Positions 24,981 through 33,613 of a stretch of 33,744 nt of DNA are shown piece after piece. Origin of the DNA: CALHRB01 sp964473465 (GTDB taxonomy: Bacteria > Bacteroidota > Ignavibacteria > Kapaibacteriales > UBA2268); assembly GCA_964473465.1 (NCBI GenBank), contig CAYYPE010000018.1, positions 1-33,744 of the forward strand, written 5' to 3'. Every line of letters starts with the position of its first letter. Positions within the stretch are counted from its first letter, which is position 1. Both the position numbers and the translations under genes were made by a program. Below the pieces are notes generated by a model. The model was not told the origin of the DNA and ran no database searches. It was given only the letters and a program-made list of their open reading frames with translations.

Positions 24981-26636
24981 ATGCAGCGGGAAATATTTCT
25001 TTCTAAATTAGGTATAAGTTTAAAGTTTCTGGTTGTTTTATCTCTCAGCGTGATTTTTTTATCATGCAGCGGGGGATTAGAGAAACAGAAAAATGGAAAA
25101 TTTGATGAATTAATTAAAAAAAGCGAAAAACAAAAAGAATTATTCGATTCCTCAAAATTCAAGGGTAAAGCTCTTGACCTTGTTATCAAAGGCTCGAATT
25201 ATCAGCAGGCATATAGATTTGCTGAAGCCATACTGGAATTTCAGGAAGCTTTAAAATACGATAACTCCCCTACTATTCACTATGCTATTTCAAAGTGCTA
25301 TTACGAATTGGGAAAACTCGATTTAGCAGAGGAATATTGCCTGAACGCTCTTACAATGAAAGATAACTTCCTCGAAGCACTCGAGTTACTTGGCGATATT
25401 TACCTTGCTCAATATAATTACGATGGTGCGGTCTCTGCCTTCGAAAAACTGGTTGAAATTAATCCAACCAGAACCAATCTTATCTCTTTAGCTCGCCTTT
25501 ACGAAATCAAAGACCAACAAAAAGCAATAGAGATTTATGAAAAAATTGCCCCTGAAGGAAACGATATAGTTATATTAAGAAGATTAGCCGATTTATATAA
25601 AAACACCCAGCAAAGAGAAAAACATATTGAAATAGTAAAAAAGATTTATAGTTATACCTCTTCAAATCTTTATTCAATTCTCGATCTAATTGATACTTTT
25701 GTCGGTTACCGATATTTCAGTGAGCTGATTGAAATCTTTGACGATTTAAACAACAAACTTCCCGAAAGCGATCAGGAATCTGTCTATAATTATTATGGAA
25801 ATATACTTCTTGATGACACAAGTTCAGACAATGAAAAACCAATCAAAGAGTTCCTTGATAAACTTGGAAATAAATTCTATCTAAGCTGGAAAATTCAATA
25901 CATAAAGGGATTTTTAGCTGCCAAAGCCAAAGACACAATCCTTGCTGAGGCTATTTTAACAAGAACCTTAAAATTAGTTGATACTATTCCACAGATTCCT
26001 ATAGCCATAGGATTATATTTTATTCAAATAAATAAAAATGAGGAAGCTTTTAACATTTTCAAAGACGCAATATCATTATTCAAGAATGACGCTCGTTTTC
26101 CCTATTATGCAAGTTTAGCTTTGAGAAATCTGAAAAAAAATTACGAAGCAATAGAATTTGCAAGGCAGGCTTACTTTATTGAACCAGATGATATTGAATA
26201 TTTAATTCAATTAGGAATTCTTTTCGATGAAATCAAACAATACGACAGTTGCAACTACTACTACGAAAAAGCCCTTGAAATTGAAGAAATGAACCCCCTC
26301 GTTAATAATAATTATGCCTATTCCCTATCGGTCAGAGGAACAAATCTGGAGAAAGCTCTGGAAATGATTAATATCGCTCTGACTGCCGAACCCAACAACC
26401 CTTCCTTCCTTGATACATATGGCTGGATTCAATTTAAATTGGGAAATACCGATAAAGCCATTGAGTATATTAACAAAGCCATAAAAATTGGCGATGTTTC
26501 TGCTGAAGTTTTTGAACATTTGGGCGATATTTATAATACGCTCGGTGATAAAATCGAAGCAGAAAAAAATTGGCGTAAAGGTTTAGAAATTGAACCCGAT
26601 AATAGTAATTTGAAGAAAAGACTTAATATTGATTAA
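24981..26636 (+). CDS. TPR lipoprotein
   Basis: The 551-residue product has a lipoprotein signal (about residues 11-28, lipobox ending in Cys29 of FLSCS). A charged linker follows and then at least ten tetratricopeptide-like helical hairpins, for example YQQAYRFAEAILEFQEAL, LDLAEEYCLNAL, YDGAVSAFEKLVEINP and, near the end, NTDKAIEYINKAIKIG. TPR arrays are protein-binding scaffolds. It is expected in the periplasm or on a membrane. The partner is not known. The start is ATG 24981, 101 bases after the preceding gene. motA begins 44 bases after it on the same strand, so it may belong to the motor gene cluster, but that is inference. Confidence 0.9.
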   Translation: MQREIFLSKLGISLKFLVVLSLSVIFLSCSGGLEKQKNGKFDELIKKSEKQKELFDSSKFKGKALDLVIKGSNYQQAYRFAEAILEFQEALKYDNSPTIHYAISKCYYELGKLDLAEEYCLNALTMKDNFLEALELLGDIYLAQYNYDGAVSAFEKLVEINPTRTNLISLARLYEIKDQQKAIEIYEKIAPEGNDIVILRRLADLYKNTQQREKHIEIVKKIYSYTSSNLYSILDLIDTFVGYRYFSELIEIFDDLNNKLPESDQESVYNYYGNILLDDTSSDNEKPIKEFLDKLGNKFYLSWKIQYIKGFLAAKAKDTILAEAILTRTLKLVDTIPQIPIAIGLYFIQINKNEEAFNIFKDAISLFKNDARFPYYASLALRNLKKNYEAIEFARQAYFIEPDDIEYLIQLGILFDEIKQYDSCNYYYEKALEIEEMNPLVNNNYAYSLSVRGTNLEKALEMINIALTAEPNNPSFLDTYGWIQFKLGNTDKAIEYINKAIKIGDVSAEVFEHLGDIYNTLGDKIEAEKNWRKGLEIEPDNSNLKKRLNID

Positions 26637-26680
26637 TATTAAGATAAATATTCAAATAAAATATATCAAGGACGGACTTA

Positions 26681-27538
26681 ATGTTTGTAATCATTGGATT
26701 GATTGTTGTAATTGTAGCTCTCCTCGGTGGCTTTATGATGGCTGGAGGCAACCCACTATCCTTAATTGTTCCCGCTGAGTATATTGTAATCATAGGTTCT
26801 GCAGTCGGCTCTCTTCTGATTGCCAATCCTATGTCTGTCATAAAAAACATTATCTCAGGTGTTCTTGGAACTCTGAAAGGTGCCAAAGTCAACAAACAGA
26901 GTTACATTGAGCTACTTCAATTACTTTATGAACTCTTTCAGTTTGCCAAAAGAGACGGTTTAATCGCATTGGAACCGCACATAGAAAACCCAGAATCCAG
27001 CACGATATTCACCAAATATCCTACTTTTCTGGCTAATCATCATGGCGTTGTTTTTCTTTGCGATACATTGAAAGTGGTGTTAAGCGGCGGTGTTCCGGCT
27101 CATGACCTCGAAGAATTGATGGAAATTGACCTCGAGAACATACACGCTGACGAACAGATACCACCCAACTCCCTGCAAGTTATGGCTGATGCATTCCCCG
27201 GACTGGGAATTGTAGCTGCGGTTCTCGGAATCATTGTTACAATGGGTTCGATTTCCGAAGGTGCCGAAGCCGTCGGTCATCACGTTGCGGGAGCTCTGGT
27301 TGGTACTTTTCTTGGTGTTCTTATGTCCTATGGAATTATTGGACCAATAGCATCAATTATGAATAAAAATCTTGACAAGGAATCAAAATACCTTTATTGT
27401 ATAAAGAATGCTCTGCTTTCATTTGTTAAAGGTGCTCCTGCTACTGTTGCCGTCGAATACGGAAGACGCTCTATTGACCCCGAAAACAGACCAAGTTTCA
27501 CTGAAACCGAAGAATCGCTCAAAAGACCCAGTAATTAA
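26681..27538 (+). CDS. motA: Flagellar motor stator protein MotA
   Basis: The 285-residue product is a full-length MotA with four membrane segments (about 2-22, 29-50, 168-190 and 200-222) and a large cytoplasmic loop between the second and third. Characteristic segments are IGLIVVIVALLGGFMMAGG, the LFQFAKRDGLIALE motif that opens the cytoplasmic loop, and DAFPGLGIVAAVLGIIVTMGSI. The length and the MAGGNPLSLI-type start fit the E. coli-like long form. With MotB it makes the ion channel that drives flagellar rotation. The start is ATG 26681 with AAGGA upstream. motB follows 11 bases later. No other flagellar gene is in the window, so a flagellum itself is not shown. Confidence 0.96.
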   Translation: MFVIIGLIVVIVALLGGFMMAGGNPLSLIVPAEYIVIIGSAVGSLLIANPMSVIKNIISGVLGTLKGAKVNKQSYIELLQLLYELFQFAKRDGLIALEPHIENPESSTIFTKYPTFLANHHGVVFLCDTLKVVLSGGVPAHDLEELMEIDLENIHADEQIPPNSLQVMADAFPGLGIVAAVLGIIVTMGSISEGAEAVGHHVAGALVGTFLGVLMSYGIIGPIASIMNKNLDKESKYLYCIKNALLSFVKGAPATVAVEYGRRSIDPENRPSFTETEESLKRPSN

Positions 27539-27549
27539 GGATTCAGAAA

Positions 27550-28455
27550 ATGGCTGAAGGCGAAAATACACATAAAAGAGAAGAACCGATAATAATCAAA
27601 AAGAAAAAGGGGCATGGCGGACATGGTCATCACGGTGGTGCTTGGAAAGTTGCTTATGCTGACTTTGTTACTGCTATGATGGCTTTTTTTATTGTCATGT
27701 GGATTTTAGGTCAAAACGAGGAGGTAAAAAAGCAAGTCGAAGCATTTTTCAAAGATCCGGGAGCATTTAACTTCATTACTGGCAAAAGAGCTACTCCGAT
27801 TGATTTAAACCTTGTACCTGAAGAAGGGGAAGGAAAAGGCAATGAAAAGAAAGATGAATTCTTCTTTGTTGTTCCTCCGGAAAAAGATACAGGAAAAAAT
27901 ATAATAAACAAAGACTTGAAAAAAGCTCTGAATGATAGTATTGCAGCTGCAGAGCGTGTGAAAAAAATGGCCTCGGAGTTTGAAACTTTCATCCAAAATA
28001 AATTACAACAATCACCTGAATTAAAGGAAATTCTTTCTTCAATCAAGATTGAAATGACCAAAGACGGACTCCGTATCGAACTTCTTGAGATGCAGGAATC
28101 TGTTTTTTTCGAACTTGGAAGTTCAAAGGTTACCGCAAAAGCCAAAGAAATCCTTGCGGCTCTTGCAAGAGAAATTGGGAAGTTGCCTAACTATATCAGC
28201 ATCGAAGGTCATACTGACAGCAAACAATACGCTGGTGCAAACTACTCCAATTGGGAATTGTCTGCTGATAGAGCCAACGCATCACGAAAGATTCTTGAAT
28301 CAAACGGACTATGGGATGGTCAGGTTTTGATGGTTACCGGTTATGCAGATAGAAAATTAAGAAATCCCAATAATCCCTTTGATGTTTCTAATAGAAGAAT
28401 CAGTATTTTAATTAAACCAATTAGTTCATCAAATTTCTTAAATACTTCTGAATAA
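27550..28455 (+). CDS. motB: Flagellar motor stator protein MotB
   Basis: The 301-residue product has a basic N-terminus with a histidine- and glycine-rich run (residues 21-30). A single helix follows, beginning AYADFVTAMMAFFIVMWIL, with the ion-carrying Asp38 in place. A plug and linker (about 55-165) come next, then an OmpA-like peptidoglycan-binding domain (about 170-295) with ISIEGHTDS and NWELSADRA. The helix sequence is like the proton-type MotB (AYADFMTAMMAFFLVMWL in E. coli), which suggests proton rather than sodium coupling, but this is inference. Start ATG 27550 has AAGGA upstream. The gene is in an operon with motA (11 bases) and the response regulator (2 bases). Confidence 0.96.
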   Translation: MAEGENTHKREEPIIIKKKKGHGGHGHHGGAWKVAYADFVTAMMAFFIVMWILGQNEEVKKQVEAFFKDPGAFNFITGKRATPIDLNLVPEEGEGKGNEKKDEFFFVVPPEKDTGKNIINKDLKKALNDSIAAAERVKKMASEFETFIQNKLQQSPELKEILSSIKIEMTKDGLRIELLEMQESVFFELGSSKVTAKAKEILAALAREIGKLPNYISIEGHTDSKQYAGANYSNWELSADRANASRKILESNGLWDGQVLMVTGYADRKLRNPNNPFDVSNRRISILIKPISSSNFLNTSE

Positions 28456-28457
28456 TA

Positions 28458-29660
28458 ATGAGCCTTAACAATTTGAAATATTTGCTTATTGATGATGAGA
28501 AAGACTGCCTTTCGGAATTAAGCCTTGCTATTAAAGCTTTCATCGAAAACCCTCAAATTATTACAGAATTAACCGGTGATGTCGGCTGGGATAGAATATT
28601 ATCAGATCAGCCTGATATAGTATTCTGTGATCTGAAAAGCCCGGGGTTAAGTGCTATCGAACTATTTAAAAAAATCAAAAATTCCAAAAAATTTTCAAAT
28701 ATTTATTTTTTCGTCATTCTTGAAGATAATAGCCGTAAAGAAAAATTCAAAGCCCTTGATGAAGGCATTGATGATTTCATACTAAAACCCATTAACAGAG
28801 ACGATTTGTATCCTAAATTGAAAATCTCCCATAAGTTTGTTTCCCTCTATAGGGATTTGAAAGAAAGTAATGAACTTGTTTTCGATTTAAGCTCCGAACT
28901 TGAAAAATCTTTTACTGATCTGACAACATTAGGCAGAAAAATGATCGAAATAAGATTTCCTGAGTCAAAAAGCCTTATTGAGAATATTGTTGCTACATCT
29001 GTTTGGATTGCAAAGCAATTAGGAGAATTTACAGAAGAGGAAATGCTCGATTTGGAAATGGCTGCTAATTTATGCCTTGTCGGTAAAATGTTTCTTCCTG
29101 ACACTCAAATCAAGAAACCCATAAGCATAAACGGAGAACCAGCAACTTCGCTTATGGGTCAGGTGCCAATTATCGCCCGTGACATTCTTCAGGATGTGAG
29201 CAGATTTAAATATGTTACAAATATAGTTTATCATATTTTTGAAAATTTTGATGGGAGTGGTTTTCCGCAAAGATTACAATCATGGCAAATTCCTTTGGCT
29301 TCAAGAATCATCAGAGTTGCAATTGATTTTGAGGAATTAATGAAATTATCACGTCAGGGAGTCAATCAGGTCATAGAAATAATGAAACTAACCGGTCGAA
29401 GATTTTATGATCACAGAATTATTACTCTTCTTGAGCAGTTTCAGGCTTTCAGACAAATCGAAGAGGACAATTCGAAAGAGAAAGCTATCAGGATTGATGA
29501 ACTTTCCGATGGCATGGTGGTTACACGTGATATTATGACAAACTTCGGAATTAAGTTAGTTCCTCCGGGAATCCGACTTGATAAAAAAATGATCCGGTCA
29601 ATCCTTATGCATAATCAGAGTGATCCGGTTTTGGGCTATATTTTTGTCGAAACAGCTTAA
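28458..29660 (+). CDS. Response regulator with degenerate HD-GYP domain
   Basis: The 400-residue product has a receiver domain (1-125) with Asp12-Asp13, the phosphorylation site Asp58 and Lys110. An HD-GYP-type helical domain (about 170-310) and a C-terminal strand domain (about 345-400, 'IDELSDGMVVTRDI', as in HD-GYP regulators) follow. The HD-GYP catalytic residues are mostly missing. The HD pair region reads NLCLVGKM (204-211). The HHExxDGxGYP motif reads YHIFENFDGSGFP, so the two metal histidines are replaced. RVAIDFEEL lacks the usual VADxFDAL aspartate. It is therefore unlikely to hydrolyse cyclic-di-GMP and may be a binding or protein-interaction effector. It starts 2 bases after motB, suggesting control of motility. 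The stop overlaps the converging rpe end by 3 bases. Confidence 0.88.
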   Translation: MSLNNLKYLLIDDEKDCLSELSLAIKAFIENPQIITELTGDVGWDRILSDQPDIVFCDLKSPGLSAIELFKKIKNSKKFSNIYFFVILEDNSRKEKFKALDEGIDDFILKPINRDDLYPKLKISHKFVSLYRDLKESNELVFDLSSELEKSFTDLTTLGRKMIEIRFPESKSLIENIVATSVWIAKQLGEFTEEEMLDLEMAANLCLVGKMFLPDTQIKKPISINGEPATSLMGQVPIIARDILQDVSRFKYVTNIVYHIFENFDGSGFPQRLQSWQIPLASRIIRVAIDFEELMKLSRQGVNQVIEIMKLTGRRFYDHRIITLLEQFQAFRQIEEDNSKEKAIRIDELSDGMVVTRDIMTNFGIKLVPPGIRLDKKMIRSILMHNQSDPVLGYIFVETA

Positions 29661-30349
29661 AAAAGCTGAGATTGCTTTCGAGCATTTTCTGCTTTCTTCC
29701 TCAATTCCTTGATATTTTCAATCAAATTACCATGGAAGAGCCCCGAACCTGCAACTAAAATGTTGGCTCCTGCCATTACAATTTCCTCAACGTTATCGAA
29801 TTTCACTCCTCCGTCAACCTCAATTTCTATATGGTCAAGATTGTTTTTCAATAGAAAATTCCTGAGTTTTTCTGATCGCCTTAGAAATGTTGGAATAAAT
29901 TTTTGACCGCCGAATCCCGGATCAACTGACATAAGTAATATATAATCACAATGGTCAGCTGAATCGTAAGCAAAGTTGAGAGGTGTTGCCGGATTAAGTG
30001 CTATTCCTGCCTTTATTCCAAAACTTTTTATCAAATTTAATGTTCGGTGGATATGAACAAGCCCTTCGACGTGAACAGAAATACTATCAGCTCCTGCTTT
30101 GACAAACTCTTCGATATATTTACCGGGGTCATTAATCATAAGATGGCAGGACAATGGAATTTTTGTCAATGGTTTTATTGCCTGAACAACAATGGGTCCT
30201 ATTGTCAGATTTGGAACAAAGTTACCATCCATCACGTCAATATGAATAATATCAGCACCGCCTTTTTCACATTTTTTTATGTCGTTTTCGAGGTTTGCAA
30301 AATTAGCAGAAAGCAATGATGGAGCAATTTTTATATCATGCAAAACCAT
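29657..30349 (-). CDS. rpe: Ribulose-phosphate 3-epimerase
   Basis: The 230-residue TIM-barrel product interconverts ribulose-5-phosphate and xylulose-5-phosphate in the pentose phosphate pathway. Visible are the N-terminal IAPSLLSANFANL, the metal and acid/base residues in IIHIDVMDGNFVPNLTIGP, PLSCHLMI with its metal-binding His, the second catalytic Asp region MSVDPGFGGQKFIP, and EVDGGVKFDN, which carries the other catalytic aspartate. Length is usual (about 220-230). The start is ATG 30349. The gene converges with the response regulator gene; their stops overlap by 3 bases, and CAGCTT-AAAA-AAGCTG (29653-29668) could form a short hairpin there. Confidence 0.97.
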   Translation of the reverse strand: MVLHDIKIAPSLLSANFANLENDIKKCEKGGADIIHIDVMDGNFVPNLTIGPIVVQAIKPLTKIPLSCHLMINDPGKYIEEFVKAGADSISVHVEGLVHIHRTLNLIKSFGIKAGIALNPATPLNFAYDSADHCDYILLMSVDPGFGGQKFIPTFLRRSEKLRNFLLKNNLDHIEIEVDGGVKFDNVEEIVMAGANILVAGSGLFHGNLIENIKELRKKAENARKQSQLF

Positions 30350-30483
30350 TTCTTCTCATCTTGTTTGTTAATATATTTTTAATTAAAAATTAAATCATAC
30401 ACTTTCAAATATAATGACAATATTGAAGAAAATTTCATTTTTTTTCGTAATTTTCGTGCGATAATATTAAAAAAAGAGGTAAT

Positions 30484-30993
30484 ATGGATATTTTATGGGC
30501 TCCATGGCGTTCTAAATACATTCAGTCTTTCAAAGATGAAGAGCAAAATACTCATGAAAAAGTTTGTTTCCTTTGCGAAGCAGGAAAATCAATTGGGAAA
30601 GAAAGAGAGCTACTCGTTGTCGAAAGGTTAGACAAATGTTTTATTATGTTGAACAAGTTTCCTTATAACGGCGGTCATTTGATGATTGTTCCCTACAAGC
30701 ATGTTCCAAACCTTGAAGATCTGACAAGTGAAGAATTGCTCGAAATGATGGATGCTCTCAAGCTTGCTATCAAAGCAATAAACTATATCAGCAGTCCCCA
30801 TGGTTTCAATATTGGCATCAATCTCGGCAGAGTTGCAGGAGCAGGTGTTCCCGATCATATTCATATTCACGTTGTGCCGCGCTGGAATGGTGATACAAGC
30901 TTTATTTCAATAATTTCTGACACAAAAGTGGTTTCTCAATCTCTTGATGAGACTCAACAAGTTTTTTCAGAGGTTTTTAAAAAAATCAGGTAA
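30484..30993 (+). CDS. HIT-family nucleotide hydrolase/phosphorylase
   Basis: The 169-residue product has the histidine triad HIHIHVVPRW with His125, His127 and His129. His127 is expected to be the nucleophile that takes up the AMP group. The N-terminal DILWAPWRSKYI and the KFPYNGGHLMIVPYKH segment are typical of the diadenosine-polyphosphate (Ap4A/Ap3A) branch. Two cysteines (Cys28, Cys31 in CFLCEAG) could bind zinc as in some HIT proteins. Which dinucleotide is used is unknown. The start is ATG 30484 with AGAGGT upstream; GATAAT at 30460-30465 is a possible -10 box but the -35 is unclear. The UmuD-like gene follows after 14 bases. Confidence 0.93.
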   Translation: MDILWAPWRSKYIQSFKDEEQNTHEKVCFLCEAGKSIGKERELLVVERLDKCFIMLNKFPYNGGHLMIVPYKHVPNLEDLTSEELLEMMDALKLAIKAINYISSPHGFNIGINLGRVAGAGVPDHIHIHVVPRWNGDTSFISIISDTKVVSQSLDETQQVFSEVFKKIR

Positions 30994-31007
30994 TCAATTT
31001 GAATTAT

Positions 31008-31478
31008 ATGAATAAGAATATAAAACTTAAAAAAATTGAAATTGAAAACGTCGTTGTTACTGATGTATTCAAGCCAGTCAGAAATAAAACAGAATACATC
31101 CCGATTTTTCTTGAATCTGTCTCTGCAGGTTTTCCTTCTCCCGCTGATGACTATCTTGAAGGTAGATTGGATTTGAATGAATACCTTGTCAGGAATCCTT
31201 CGGCAACTTTTTTTCTACGTGTTACCGGTGATTCAATGATAGACGCTGGAATTCACAGTGGAGATGTTCTGATTGTTGACCGCTCACTTACTCCCCGTAG
31301 CGGAAGTATAGTTATTGCAGCCATTGATGGCGAGCTTGTCGTCAAAAGACTTAAAATTAGCAAAAATAAAATCTTCCTTATTCCCGAAAATCGCCAGTAT
31401 GAACCAATTGAAATAAAATCCGAAATGAATTTTGAGGTCTGGGGCGTTGTTACCTCAGTTATCCATTCTTTAACTTAA
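31008..31478 (+). CDS. UmuD-like self-cleaving protease (S24/LexA type)
   Basis: The product of about 156 residues is a UmuD-like protein of the LexA/S24 peptidase family. The active-site serine is Ser76 in VTGDSMIDAGI and the catalytic lysine is Lys113 in GELVVKRL. The self-cleavage site is an Ala40-Gly41 pair in VSAGFPSPADDYLE. The N-terminus is about 40 residues, as in UmuD, with no DNA-binding domain. UmuD normally works with UmuC in error-prone DNA polymerase V, induced by RecA filaments. No umuC follows; the next gene is an aminotransferase. Start: ATG 31008 is preferred to TTG 30999. No clear LexA box was seen upstream. It lies in a close run with the HIT gene and argD. Confidence 0.92.
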   Translation: MNKNIKLKKIEIENVVVTDVFKPVRNKTEYIPIFLESVSAGFPSPADDYLEGRLDLNEYLVRNPSATFFLRVTGDSMIDAGIHSGDVLIVDRSLTPRSGSIVIAAIDGELVVKRLKISKNKIFLIPENRQYEPIEIKSEMNFEVWGVVTSVIHSLT

Positions 31479-31492
31479 TCCTAATTTTATTT

Positions 31493-32683
31493 ATGAATAA
31501 TTCAAGAAATCAATTAATTCAAGCAGAGCATAAACATTTATTACAAACTTATAAAAGACTCGATATTGTTCCCGAACGCGCTGAAGGGTGCATAATTTAT
31601 GATAAAAATGGTGATGAATATCTCGATTTTCTTGGTGGAATTGCAGTTAACCTCCTTGGGCATAGCCATCCCAAAATTTTAAATGCCTTGACAGAACAAG
31701 CAAAGCGTTATATGCACCTATCAAATTATTTTTATCAGGACGCACAGATTGAATTAGCTGAAAAAATCAACAAACTTTCGGGTTACTCAAGAGTTTTTTT
31801 TTCAAATTCAGGAACCGAAGCTACCGAAGGGGCTATAAAATTTGCTCGCAGGTGGGGTTACCTTAATAATAAATCAGAAATAATTTCTTTTACAGGTGGA
31901 TTTCACGGCAGAACTTATGGGGCTCTCTCCTTGATGGATAAGCCTCTTTATAAAGATACTATGGGACCCTTCCTCGAAAATATAAAGATTTTACCTTTCA
32001 ATGACATTGCCTCACTTGAAGATAATATAAACAAAAATACTTCTTCGGTTTTCATTGAATTTCTTCAGGGAGAAGGCGGTATTGTGGAGGCTCATCCCGA
32101 TTTTGTTAATAAATTATTTGAACTAAAAAATAAATTTAATTTCCTTGTTGTAGCTGATGAAGTTCAATCCGGGGTTGGCAGAACCGGTAAATTCAATTTT
32201 TTTGATTATTACAATGTCCAACCTGATGTTGTTACAATTGCAAAAGGTTTGGGAGGCGGATTGCCTCTCGGGGCAATATTAACCACTGAAAATCTTGCTG
32301 ATGTCTGGACTAAAGGAATGCATGGAACTACTTTTGGCGGTAATGCTCTCTCCTGTGCTTTGGGCTGTGTTGTTCTTGAAGAACTCGAAAATGGTCTTAT
32401 GGATTATGTCATAACAACAGGAAATTACCTTAAAAATTCCCTCCTCAAATTACAAAAATATTTCCCTGATTTAATTCTCGAAGTTCGTGGACGTGGCCTT
32501 ATGCAAGGTCTCTTGCTATCTTTTGAGGCAATCAAATTGGTCGAACTTCTCCTCTCTCAGAAAATTATTACAAATGCTACCTCCGGAAATGTTCTGAGGC
32601 TTCTTCCTCCTTTGGTTATCAAAAAAAATGATATTGATACTCTTAATGAAAAATTAGAATATTGTTTAAAAAAAATAAGTTGA
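31493..32683 (+). CDS. argD: Class III aminotransferase, probably acetylornithine transaminase
   Basis: The 396-residue PLP enzyme shows the class III pattern: SNSGTEATEGAIKFAR (PLP phosphate region), FHGRTYGALS, IEFLQGEGGI, VVADEVQSGVGRTGKF with the pyridine-binding Asp222, and the PLP lysine Lys251 in TIAKGLGGGLPLGAIL. Length and motifs match ArgD, which makes N-acetylornithine in arginine synthesis; some relatives use ornithine or succinylornithine instead. No other arginine gene is adjacent, so the assignment rests on motifs alone. The start is ATG 31493, 14 bases after the UmuD-like gene. The lipoprotein gene follows after 4 bases. Confidence 0.87.
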   Translation: MNNSRNQLIQAEHKHLLQTYKRLDIVPERAEGCIIYDKNGDEYLDFLGGIAVNLLGHSHPKILNALTEQAKRYMHLSNYFYQDAQIELAEKINKLSGYSRVFFSNSGTEATEGAIKFARRWGYLNNKSEIISFTGGFHGRTYGALSLMDKPLYKDTMGPFLENIKILPFNDIASLEDNINKNTSSVFIEFLQGEGGIVEAHPDFVNKLFELKNKFNFLVVADEVQSGVGRTGKFNFFDYYNVQPDVVTIAKGLGGGLPLGAILTTENLADVWTKGMHGTTFGGNALSCALGCVVLEELENGLMDYVITTGNYLKNSLLKLQKYFPDLILEVRGRGLMQGLLLSFEAIKLVELLLSQKIITNATSGNVLRLLPPLVIKKNDIDTLNEKLEYCLKKIS

Positions 32684-32687
32684 CATC

Positions 32688-33260
32688 ATGAATAAAATTA
32701 TTTCTATTGTAGCATTCCTTTCAATGTTAGTTCTTATAGCCTGCTGTCCGGGAAAAAGAAAAATTGTATATAATAATTTTTCCGAAGAAGATTTGAAGTG
32801 GGCAATTTATAACATTGGTGACTCAATTACTTTTTCTAATAGTAAAAATGAACTGAGGAATTTCATTGTAAGAAAAATCTACAAAGACACACTCCCCGAA
32901 ATGGATAAGTTTAATTTTAGCTGCACTTCAAATTATTATATGCGATGGACTTACAAAATTTACCCTGACACAGCTATGGATATAATAAGGTATGATTCTC
33001 CTATTGAGTTCAATATTGAAAATTTGCATAAAGATATTTATATTACTGCAAATTGGTATGACGCTTATGGTTATAATATTAATAACGAAGCAAACAAAAG
33101 TGTTACTATCAGGGGAAAAGTATATGATGATGTTTATGTGGGCATAGCTGACACTCTTGGGCATAAACCAAATGTTTTAAAATTCTTTTATTCCCGAAAA
33201 TATGGTTTTATCAGATTTGATGAATATAATGGTGATGTTTGGGAATTAATATTTAAATAA
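32688..33260 (+). CDS. Lipoprotein of unknown function
   Basis: I do not recognise a family. The 190-residue product begins with a lipoprotein signal (residues 1-18) and a lipobox LIAC with Cys19 followed by another Cys20, so it should be lipid-anchored. The rest is a polar, strand-rich domain with many Tyr, Asp and Asn. It resembles a small beta-sandwich rather than an enzyme; no catalytic motif is seen. Start ATG 32688 lies 4 bases after argD, so it is probably transcribed with it. After its stop, about 185 bases of AT-rich sequence with no supported gene precede the T9SS-domain remnant. Confidence 0.75.
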   Translation: MNKIISIVAFLSMLVLIACCPGKRKIVYNNFSEEDLKWAIYNIGDSITFSNSKNELRNFIVRKIYKDTLPEMDKFNFSCTSNYYMRWTYKIYPDTAMDIIRYDSPIEFNIENLHKDIYITANWYDAYGYNINNEANKSVTIRGKVYDDVYVGIADTLGHKPNVLKFFYSRKYGFIRFDEYNGDVWELIFK

Positions 33261-33468
33261 AATCCATTATTTTCAACATTTTTGAGACCTTTTTGTTTTT
33301 CAGGTTTTAATATAATAACAATAACAAATTTGGAAAAAGGTATGAAAAACTTTGCAACTTTTTTATATTGCTCTTTTCTAAACAAGGGTTTATTCCCTTC
33401 GAAGTATCTGATAAATGAACTGCTTTCTTTTAATAATATCAAGATAAAAAAATTCTTCTTATTCCATC

Positions 33469-33488
33469 TCCCCCAACCCGGCGGGGGA
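33469..33488. repeat. GC-rich hairpin within the sorting-domain sequence
   Basis: TCCCCC (33469-33474) pairs with GGGGGA (33483-33488) around an 8-base loop. It covers the codons of the Ser-Pro-Asn-Pro-Ala-Gly start of the sorting domain. It is much more GC-rich than its surroundings. Confidence 0.6.
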
Positions 33489-33505
33489 ATATATTGAAAT
33501 CAGCA

Positions 33506-33538
33506 AACCTTCCGAAGGTTTCGAACCTTCGGAAGGTT
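33506..33538. repeat. 15-base perfect inverted repeat with 3-base loop
   Basis: The arm 33506-33520 (AACCTTCCGAAGGTT) is the exact reverse complement of 33524-33538, separated by TCG. Each arm is itself nearly self-complementary. It encodes in frame the Lys-Pro-Ser-Glu-Gly-Phe-Glu-Pro-Ser-Glu-Gly stretch of the sorting domain, in which the Pro-Ser-Glu-Gly unit appears twice. A folded RNA or DNA would form a strong hairpin. Confidence 0.92.
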
Positions 33539-33613
33539 ATATTGTCAAAATCTACAACTTGCTCGGGGAGTGTGTGATTTTCGCTGGTGGAGCAGGAGGG
33601 ACACACCCCTTAA

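Noticed and set aside
27711..28145. 144-codon open frame on the minus strand inside motB
   Set aside because: It is a shadow of motB, whose reading frame is certain.
29653..29668. Hairpin CAGCTT-AAAA-AAGCTG at the convergent stops of the regulator and rpe
   Set aside because: The stem has only six pairs and no T-run beyond it, so a terminator call is not supported.
33188..33442. 84-codon open frame on the minus strand across the end of the lipoprotein gene
   Set aside because: It overlaps a supported gene, has no motif and no ribosome site, and falls in AT-rich sequence.
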